Source: JBIOJM01 sp044450785
Lineage (GTDB): Bacteria > Planctomycetota > Planctomycetia > Isosphaerales > Isosphaeraceae
Assembly (NCBI GenBank): GCA_044450785.1
Contig: JBIOJM010000146.1
Location: 1 to 22,361 of the forward strand
DNA: 22,361 nt
Direction of reading: 5' to 3'
Position numbers and translations under genes: made by a program. The notes below the pieces were generated by a model. It was given only the letters and a program-made list of their open reading frames with translations. It was not told the DNA's origin and did no database searches. Shown here one piece after another: positions 16,503 through 22,361 of the stretch; position 1 is the stretch's first letter, and every line of letters starts with the position of its first letter.

Positions 16503-16692
16503 CTGGCCGGCCTCGGCGACGGCCAGCACCTGGAGCGCTACCTGGCGAGCGGGGATGAGGACGCCTTCGAAGCCCCCTGAAGGGCCGGACCCACGATCAG
16601 GCGGCCGAGGAGCTGCGATGGCCGGTCGGGACCGTGCGCAGCCGGATGGCCCGAGGCCGCGACCTGCTCAGGAAACGCCTGACGTTACAATG
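16503..16692 (+). pseudogene. Collapsed ECF sigma-factor gene
   Basis: The plus strand from 16503 encodes LAGLGDGQHLERYLASGDED followed by AFEAP and a stop; this is the N-terminal region 2 start of planctomycete ECF sigma factors (LLxRYLxxGDExAFEALV). In the next frame, from about 16579, it reads GRTHDQAAEELRWPVGTVRS and RMARGRDLLRKRLT. That is a good region 4 helix-turn-helix of the same family. The roughly 100 residues that normally lie between are missing and the two pieces are in different frames, so the gene is a deletion remnant. Confidence 0.7.
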
Positions 16693-16822
16693 CCTACCTT
16701 TCTTCCCATCATAGGCAAGCATAACGAACTTTGGTAAGGTTGGGAGAGTCGAGGCCGATTTGAACCGCGGTCCCACGAGTCGGGAAGCGCCAAAGTGAAA
16801 AAGCTATCCGATTACCTCCATC

Positions 16823-19800
16823 ATGGAATCGCCACGCTGGAACATCATCACGCCGTCTCAGTACGAGTGGGAACGGCGTGGCCTGGACTTTATCAAAACG
16901 GGGCTACCCGACCACGATCCGTACCGGGCATGGGCCAACTTCGAGTTCCAGACCGATGACGGTGCCATTTACGAAGTCGATCTGCTTGTTTTGACCAAGC
17001 AAGGCTTCTGGCTCGTGGAGTGCAAAGCATGGGGCGGTCGCATCTGGGGCGACACAGGCACTTGGACCCGCTCACAAGACGGCAAGATTCGCTCGGAAGA
17101 CAACCCTGTGCTTCTCGCCAATCGCAAGGCGAAGGCCCTTTCGTCTCTGCTCAAGGCCCAGCCCGCCGTGAGCAAGGTTCGTCTCCCTTGGCTGGACGCC
17201 CTCGTCTTTCTTTCCACTGACGATGTTCAGTGCGAGCTCACCGGCAACGCCCGCAACCGCGTGCTATTGAAGGATCGCTCCAAGACCGAGACACACCCCG
17301 AACAGAAGGGCATCCTCGCCGCCCTCATCAATCGGGAAGGTCCTGGCATCGACCCTGATCCGCGCGCCGTGATCGACATCAGGGTGGCGAAAGCTCTCTC
17401 CCGCGCGATGGAACAGGTGGGCATTCGACCGTCGCAGCCGTCACGACGAGTCGGCGATTACATTCTCGGCGACTTGATTTTCGATGGACCGGGGTATCAG
17501 GACCGCCTCGCCAAGCACGCCTCGTTCGACAACGTGTTCTGTCTCGTGCGGCAATACACGGTCGCCCAAGCCTCGTCGGAAGAGGACCGCCAGCGACTCA
17601 AGCGGGCGGCGGCTCGTGAGTTCCAAATCATCCAGACGCTGGACCACCCGAACATTCTGCCGGTTCTGGATTACAAGGAGCACGAACTTGGACCGGCCCT
17701 CTTGTTCCGCTACCTCGACCCCGATTCAGTTCGGTTCGATCACTATCTCGCCACGCACAGCCACAAGCTCGACACCGGCCAGCGACTCGAACTCTTGCGG
17801 CAAATCGCCGACGCCATTCGATACGCCCATCGCAAACGGGTGATTCATCGTTCGCTGGGTCCGCAGAGCATCCTCGTTTCCGAGACCTGGACATCACCGC
17901 CCCGGCTTCAGGTTTACAACTGGCAAGTGGGCGTTCGAGAAAGCGCGTCTACATCGGGGCGAGTCACCAACGTCGATGATTTGGTCGAGGCACAATCGCT
18001 CGTTTATATGGCCCCGGAAGCGCTGTCGGATGCCCGCACGGTGACAGAAGCATCGGACGTGTTTTCGCTCGGGGCCATCGCCTTCCACTTATTTGCCTCG
18101 CGGCCACCGGCCAGCAACCCCACGGAACTCGCCAAAACTCTGCGGGACCAGAAAGGCTTGAGCATTTCATCCGTCCTGGACGGCGCCGGTCCCAAGCTGG
18201 AAGAACTGATTCGGTGGAGTACGCACCCGGACGTCCTGACCCGCATCGGCTCTGTCGAAGATTTTCTGACGCTGCTCGATGAAGTCGAGGATGAGCTCAC
18301 CGCGCCCAAGGAAACCGTCGTCAACGACCCCCTCCAGGCCAAGCAAGGCGACCGATTGCCCCAGGATTTCGTCGTCAGGCGAGAGCTCGGTCAGGGAGCC
18401 ACGGCCAAAGCCTTGCTCGTCACCAAGGACGACAAGGAGTTCGTTCTCAAGGTGGCCTTGAACGAGGATGATAACGCCCGACTCCACGAAGAAGCCGAAG
18501 CATTGCGGTCGATCCACAGCGAATTCATCGTTGCCATCGAACAAGAACTCAAAATGAACGGCAGGACCGTCCTGGTTCTGCAAAAGGCCGGAGACAAAAC
18601 GCTCGCGGCACTACTGGCCAAGGAAGGTGTGCCGAGTCTCGACCTGCTCTCCCGCTATGGGGACGACCTTCTGTCGGCTCTCGCTTCGCTGGAGAGGCAT
18701 GGCGTCGTCCATCGGGACATCAAACCCGACAACATCGGCATTCGTTCGCTCACCAAGCAGCGGAACCAGCTCATTCTCTTCGATTTTTCACTGGTCCGTG
18801 CCCCGCTCGACAACCTCAACGTCGGCACCGAAGGCTACCGCGACCCGTTCTTGAAGCTCCGCAAGCCGCCTCGCTGGGACCTGGCAGCCGAACGCTATTC
18901 GGCGGCGGTCACGCTTTACGAGATGACGCTCGGCCACGGTGTCTTGCCGCACTGGGGCAGCGACAAATCCGATCCCGCTCTCACCAACGACAAACTGGTG
19001 ATTGATGCCGAGAAGTTCGATCCCAGCGCGCGGGATGGCCTGGTCCATTTCTTCGCCAAGGCATTGCACCGGGAACCGGAAGAGCGGTACGGCAATGCCT
19101 ACGACATGCAGACGGCGTGGCGGCAGGTCTTCAAAGAGGCCGAACAGCGGAAGATCACCACGACCACCGGCGAAGAAATCGTCATTGGCGTCTCTCTGGA
19201 TCAAGCCACGCTCGGCACCCCGGTGTCGGCCTTGGGATTGTCCACTCGGGCCCGCAACGCCCTGGAGCGGGCCAACGTCATCACGGCGCGCGACCTGTTG
19301 AATTTCCCCATCGGCGAAATCCACTTGATGAGAGGCGTGGGCAACCAAACCCGCCAGGAGATCATTCGCTTCGTCGGCGAATTGAGGGAGAAGTTTCCGA
19401 ACGTTGAAGCGATCAAGTCCAATGACCAAACGGCTTTCGACGTGCTCACGGGACCGCCGAGCCTGGAAGTCCTGCACCATCGCATCGTTGGCTTTCGCAA
19501 TCCGAAGAAAGATGTCGAGTGGATGATCCGGGCCGGGTTCCTGGGCGTGAAGGCGCCGGAGAGTCAACCGGCCAGCCTGTGGCCGAGCCAAACCGATGTC
19601 GCCGACGGCTTGCTTGTCACCCGAGCCCGGATCGGCCAGGTCTTATCAGGTGATCGAAGTCGTTGGAGCAAGGACCCCCTGGTCACTGCCTTCCGCCACG
19701 AATTGTGCGAACAGATCCAACGGCTTGGCGGCGTGGTCACGATTACTGAAATCATCGACCTCACGATTCTGTTACGTCCTGCCGCCAATACGCTTGAAAC

Positions 19801-21064
19801 ATCTCAACAGCAGCGCATGGCTTCCGCCGTGGCACGGGCCGCGGTCGAAACCGAAGACATGATGGCCCAGCGGCGATTCCAGATACGGCGCGTCGCCGGC
19901 AAGATCGTCGTCGCCTGCTCCCAAGAGTTGGCCGTCTACGCCGAGAAGTTGGGGCAGGTCGCCGATCAACTTGCCAAAGCCGATCCGTTGGCTTCACCGA
20001 TCCGGGTTTTCCAAGAGCTTTACGAGGTCCAGCAACCGCCACAGCCGCACGGATGCCAACCCTTCAGCAACGAACGGCTAATCAATTTGGCGGCGGCGAT
20101 GAGCCAGAAGGCGGCCGTGTCCTCTCGCCAAGAGGTTTATCCGCGCGGCATGGCTGCGGAACGGGCGCTGCGATTGGGTATCGGGGCACTCAGTGGCTTG
20201 GGTGTGGGAGAAACGGAAAAAGGCTTCAGCGTCGTACAGATCCGAGAGCGTGTGCGAAGTCGCTACCCGGAAGCGGAGCCAATTCCCGATCATCCCGAGT
20301 TGCAGGAACTTCTTGACAAGATTGGATTTGAAGTTCGTTGGAATCCTCAGACGACGACTTACTACCGACCAATCAAGGAGAGCCTTTTCACGTCGGGTTC
20401 GTCGGTTCCTCGCAGGCATTCCACCGCAACGAGTGCCCGACATGTCGAGGTCACGCCCGACGTGGCCGAGGCACGTTCCTTCGAGGAACGCTTGAAACAC
20501 GCTTACGGCGACGGCGGGTTCCTCGTGCTGACAGTGCGCCCCAGCCGAATGCGGTGGGCGGAAGCGGAGCTATTGAGGCGGTTCGATCTGGAGCGAGTGT
20601 CGTTTGACGACTTACTCTTTGATACCCTGCGTGAAGAAGCCAAGGAGCTGGAAGTCGATTGGTCCATCATCGAACAGGCTGATGGTGCCGACCCCTCGAG
20701 TCAGGATTGGAAGAACCTGATGCATCTCATCGGGAGGGCCGGGCCGAAGATCGCCTCCAATTTGGCCCAGCGGCGGGAGCATCTGCTCTTGGTGCATCCG
20801 GGGATGATCGACCGCTACGACCAGATGGCGATTCTCGAAACGCTGAGGGACACCGTGGGGCACGACGCTCCCTGTCCGTGCCTCTGGGTTCTCGTGGCCA
20901 CCGACGGGCAGAACGAGATGCCGATGCTCGACGGTGCCGAGATACCGCTCATCACACGGGGACAATGGGCGAGAATCTCCGAGTCGTGGATTGATAACCG
21001 GCATCGGGGGAAGAATCAAACCACGAAAGACACGAAACACACGAAAGAAACGGCAGGGACATGA
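16823..21064 (+). CDS. pglW: BREX type 2 serine/threonine kinase PglW
   Basis: A 1413-residue protein matching PglW of the phage growth limitation/BREX-2 defence system. Residues 15-180 form a NERD nuclease-like domain (YEVDLLVL with D53; WLVECKAW with E66 and K68). About 209-490 is a kinase fold lacking the catalytic residues: HRS (342-344) for HRD and NWQ (366-368) for DFG. About 508-770 is an intact kinase: GQGATA glycine loop (523-528), K543, HRDIKPDN with D632, and DFS at 654-656. About 799-852 (LGLSTRARNALERANVITAR, then LMRGVG) resembles the RNA polymerase alpha CTD or a helix-hairpin-helix. A long C-terminal region ends WVLVATDGQ and GQWARISESW. An in-frame stop at 16796 fixes ATG 16823 as the earliest ATG; no Shine-Dalgarno site is visible. 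The last 16 residues (NQTTKDTKHTKETAGT) are encoded by an ACGAAA-type repeat. Confidence 0.93.
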   Translation: MESPRWNIITPSQYEWERRGLDFIKTGLPDHDPYRAWANFEFQTDDGAIYEVDLLVLTKQGFWLVECKAWGGRIWGDTGTWTRSQDGKIRSEDNPVLLANRKAKALSSLLKAQPAVSKVRLPWLDALVFLSTDDVQCELTGNARNRVLLKDRSKTETHPEQKGILAALINREGPGIDPDPRAVIDIRVAKALSRAMEQVGIRPSQPSRRVGDYILGDLIFDGPGYQDRLAKHASFDNVFCLVRQYTVAQASSEEDRQRLKRAAAREFQIIQTLDHPNILPVLDYKEHELGPALLFRYLDPDSVRFDHYLATHSHKLDTGQRLELLRQIADAIRYAHRKRVIHRSLGPQSILVSETWTSPPRLQVYNWQVGVRESASTSGRVTNVDDLVEAQSLVYMAPEALSDARTVTEASDVFSLGAIAFHLFASRPPASNPTELAKTLRDQKGLSISSVLDGAGPKLEELIRWSTHPDVLTRIGSVEDFLTLLDEVEDELTAPKETVVNDPLQAKQGDRLPQDFVVRRELGQGATAKALLVTKDDKEFVLKVALNEDDNARLHEEAEALRSIHSEFIVAIEQELKMNGRTVLVLQKAGDKTLAALLAKEGVPSLDLLSRYGDDLLSALASLERHGVVHRDIKPDNIGIRSLTKQRNQLILFDFSLVRAPLDNLNVGTEGYRDPFLKLRKPPRWDLAAERYSAAVTLYEMTLGHGVLPHWGSDKSDPALTNDKLVIDAEKFDPSARDGLVHFFAKALHREPEERYGNAYDMQTAWRQVFKEAEQRKITTTTGEEIVIGVSLDQATLGTPVSALGLSTRARNALERANVITARDLLNFPIGEIHLMRGVGNQTRQEIIRFVGELREKFPNVEAIKSNDQTAFDVLTGPPSLEVLHHRIVGFRNPKKDVEWMIRAGFLGVKAPESQPASLWPSQTDVADGLLVTRARIGQVLSGDRSRWSKDPLVTAFRHELCEQIQRLGGVVTITEIIDLTILLRPAANTLETSQQQRMASAVARAAVETEDMMAQRRFQIRRVAGKIVVACSQELAVYAEKLGQVADQLAKADPLASPIRVFQELYEVQQPPQPHGCQPFSNERLINLAAAMSQKAAVSSRQEVYPRGMAAERALRLGIGALSGLGVGETEKGFSVVQIRERVRSRYPEAEPIPDHPELQELLDKIGFEVRWNPQTTTYYRPIKESLFTSGSSVPRRHSTATSARHVEVTPDVAEARSFEERLKHAYGDGGFLVLTVRPSRMRWAEAELLRRFDLERVSFDDLLFDTLREEAKELEVDWSIIEQADGADPSSQDWKNLMHLIGRAGPKIASNLAQRREHLLLVHPGMIDRYDQMAILETLRDTVGHDAPCPCLWVLVATDGQNEMPMLDGAEIPLITRGQWARISESWIDNRHRGKNQTTKDTKHTKETAGT
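21019..21050 (+). repeat. ACGAAA repeat R1, within the 3' end of pglW
   Basis: Runs of CACGAAA units beginning ACCACGAAAGACACGAAACA, the same type as R2 and R3. It encodes the PglW C-terminal NQTTKDTKHTK residues and ends about 15 bases before the GxxExxY gene. Confidence 0.85.
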
Positions 21065-21065
21065 A

Positions 21066-21443
21066 ATGATCGAACCCATCTACAAGGACGAGTGCTACCG
21101 GATCATGGGAGCCTGCTTCGAGGTCTACAAGGAGCTGGGCTGCGGGTTTCTGGAACCGGTCTATCAGGAGTGTCTCGAAATCGAGCTGGCGACTCAGGAG
21201 ATACCGTTCCGGCCTCAATTGGAGTTGGCCTTGCGTTACAAGGGCCGATTACTCAAGCAGGTTTATGTCCCCGATTTCGAATGCTGGGAAAAGATTATAG
21301 TGGAAATCAAAGCCGTCACCGAGCTGGCGGATGTTCACCGCGCCCAACTGCACAACTACCTGAAAGCCACCGGTCACCGCCTGGGGCTCCTCGTCAACTT
21401 CGGACACTACCCCAAAGTCGAATGGGAACGAATCGTCCGATGA
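21066..21443 (+). CDS. GxxExxY-family protein inside the BREX operon
   Basis: A 125-residue protein with the signature GFLEPVY (27-33), giving the family its name, after a helix CYRIMGACFEVYKELGCG. It then has VPDFEC (D70), IIVEIKAV (E80 and K82) and AQLHNYLKATG (93-103). The D...E-x-K strand pattern and the QLxxYL helix fit a PD-(D/E)XK nuclease fold, as is thought for this family; no activity is established. ATG 21066 follows the pglW stop by one base; AGGG lies nine bases before it. A longer frame to 20934 exists but overlaps pglW. The gene is bracketed by ACGAAA repeats and is not, as far as I know, a standard BREX component, so I infer a cassette insertion. Confidence 0.92.
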   Translation: MIEPIYKDECYRIMGACFEVYKELGCGFLEPVYQECLEIELATQEIPFRPQLELALRYKGRLLKQVYVPDFECWEKIIVEIKAVTELADVHRAQLHNYLKATGHRLGLLVNFGHYPKVEWERIVR

Positions 21444-21449
21444 ACAGGC

Positions 21450-21499
21450 TTAACCACGAAACAGAGATTTAACCACGAAACACACGAAATACACGAAAT
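21450..21499 (+). repeat. ACGAAA repeat R2, after the GxxExxY gene
   Basis: Starts TTAACCACGAAACAGAGATT and continues ACCACGAAACACACGAAATA, same orientation as R1. Together R1 and R2 bracket the GxxExxY gene like direct repeats. The part 21472-21498 is the left arm of a 27-bp inverted repeat. Confidence 0.85.
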
Positions 21500-21568
21500 G
21501 AATGCAAGAATCTTATCATGGATTTGATTTGTGGTGTTTTGTTTCGTGTATTTCGTGTGTTTCGTGGT
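21472..21568. repeat. 27-bp perfect inverted repeat (R2/R3) upstream of pglX
   Basis: The sequence at 21472-21498 is the exact reverse complement of 21542-21568, with a 43-nt loop. The transcript could form a long hairpin ending 25 bases before the pglX ATG. There is no following T tract, so it is not a standard terminator. It could reduce read-through or mask the pglX start, or it may only reflect two repeat copies in opposite orientation. Confidence 0.85.
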
Positions 21569-21593
21569 TCGCTCTTAATTCCTGGTTCCGCAA

Positions 21594-22361
21594 ATGAATA
21601 TCAAGACGTTACTGCCCGAGCTTCGCAAACTGGTCACCGACTTGGCCGAGGACCTGCTGGCGCGCGCTACCAGCGATGCCACGATCGATGCCGGGTTGAG
21701 GGATGCGTTCCACCAGATCGAAAGAGGTGGCCGCACAGCACAGGCGTATGAGGTTTGGCTGGAAGATTATCTCGATCAAGTTGCTGTGGCGTGGGTGCTG
21801 GCTTGCGTCTTCGTGCGGTTCATGGAAGACAATCATCTGATCGACGAGTGCTGGCTGGCTGGGGAAGGCGAGCGCCGCAAGCTGGCCGAGGATACCCACG
21901 AACTCTTCTTCCGAGAACACCCGCACGACACCGACCGCGAATACTTCCATCACGTCTTCAAGGAAGTCGGCAAGATTCCCGCCGCCAAGGATTTGTTCGC
22001 GGAGGGGAAGACACCGCTCTGGGCCGTGGCTCCCAGCGGCGATGCGGCCATGCACCTGCTCAAGTTCTGGCGGGAAATCGATGCCGAATCGGGGCACCTC
22101 AAGCGGTCGTTCCAAGTGGAAAACGGCGACACTCGCTTCCTGGGCGACCTGTATCAGGAACTCTCCGAACGGGCCAAGAAGAAGTTTGCCCTGTTGCAAA
22201 CGCCGGTGTTCGTGGAGGAGTTCATCCTTGACCGCACCCTCACTCCCGCCCTTGCCGAGTTTGGTCTGGAGAAGGTCCGCATGATCGACCCGACCTGCGG
22301 ATCAGGGCACTTTCTGCTCGGCGGGTTCGCTCGGCTCTTCGACTTGTGGAGCCAGCGGGAG
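21594..22361 (+). CDS. pglX: BREX type 2 adenine-specific DNA methyltransferase PglX, 5' part (runs off the right edge)
   Basis: 256 codons from ATG 21594 to the window end, without a stop. The N-terminus, MNIKTLLPELRKLVTDLAED, and the block DYLDQVAVAWVLACVFVRFM with EDNHLIDECWLAGEG match BREX-2 PglX. Methyltransferase motif I, DPTCGSGHFLLGG (about 232-244), binds S-adenosylmethionine; it follows TPVFVEEFILD, a helix typical of these enzymes. The NPPY catalytic motif should lie beyond the edge. A full PglX has over 1,000 residues. In BREX-2, PglX modifies host DNA as part of self/non-self discrimination. No ribosome binding site is visible before the ATG; the 27-bp inverted repeat ends 25 bases upstream, which suggests that the original leader may have been replaced. 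Confidence 0.93.
   Translation, partial: MNIKTLLPELRKLVTDLAEDLLARATSDATIDAGLRDAFHQIERGGRTAQAYEVWLEDYLDQVAVAWVLACVFVRFMEDNHLIDECWLAGEGERRKLAEDTHELFFREHPHDTDREYFHHVFKEVGKIPAAKDLFAEGKTPLWAVAPSGDAAMHLLKFWREIDAESGHLKRSFQVENGDTRFLGDLYQELSERAKKKFALLQTPVFVEEFILDRTLTPALAEFGLEKVRMIDPTCGSGHFLLGGFARLFDLWSQRE

Noticed and set aside
16685..16712. Similarity to 5968-5990 (ACAATGCCT...CCTTTCTTCC) as a shared promoter or repeat
   Set aside because: Only about 20 bases with a gap match; too short to separate from chance without a genome-wide count.
20934..21065. 44-residue N-terminal extension of the GxxExxY protein
   Set aside because: It overlaps pglW and repeat R1, and family members start close to the MIEPIYKDECYRI segment at ATG 21066.
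21019..21570. CRISPR array
   Set aside because: The ACGAAA repeats are imperfect tandem units without regular spacers, and one copy is inverted.

Overview
This window most likely comes from a GC-rich planctomycete, probably of the Isosphaeraceae/Gemmataceae type. The evidence is a TIGR03067-family secreted protein, a Uma2 nuclease, a GroEL whose tail is not the usual Gly-Gly-Met tail, the remnant of a planctomycete-style ECF sigma factor, several large secreted proteins of lineage-specific type, and many decayed intergenic repeats. This assignment rests on family recognition by eye; no search was run.

Layout, left to right. 1-274: 5' part of a DUF420-like membrane protein (minus strand, cut by the window edge). 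659-1252: Uma2-family nuclease (plus). 1299-1335: groEL terminator. 1373-3368: groES-groEL operon (minus), with a good sigma-54 type promoter candidate at 3484-3499. 3716-4747: M19 dipeptidase-like protein with two metal ligands replaced (minus). 4748-6013: repeat-rich gap with the remnant of a RAYT-like transposase. 6014-8902: secreted 962-residue protein with three alpha/beta-hydrolase modules, the middle one lacking its nucleophile. 9154-9443: antitoxin gene followed by a VapC/PIN toxin broken after about 26 codons by a dispersed repeat. 9567-10242: PemK/MazF-like toxin and its antitoxin (minus). 10635-14818: three tandem paralogous secreted proteins (HEAT-like repeats plus an STN/secretin-like domain). 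15380-16033: TIGR03067 protein. 16034-16822: gene debris around a 32-bp perfect palindrome. 16823-22361: start of a BREX type 2 (Pgl) phage-defence operon.

The most interesting part is the right end. pglW encodes a NERD nuclease-like domain, a degenerate kinase, an intact kinase, an RpoA-CTD-like domain and a long C-terminal region. pglX, an adenine methyltransferase, runs off the window. Between them sits a small GxxExxY-family gene bracketed by ACGAAA-rich repeats, one of which encodes the very C-terminus of PglW. Two of the repeats form a 27-bp perfect inverted repeat just ahead of pglX. The simplest reading is a small repeat-flanked cassette that has entered the BREX operon. The remaining BREX-2 genes (pglY, pglZ, brxD, brxHI) would be expected beyond the right edge.

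A family of about 300-bp dispersed repeats (5384, 9428 and 10353, plus a degraded piece near 9022) abuts gene ends and the transposase remnant. It explains the broken toxin gene and much of the non-coding sequence. No tRNA, rRNA or CRISPR array was seen.
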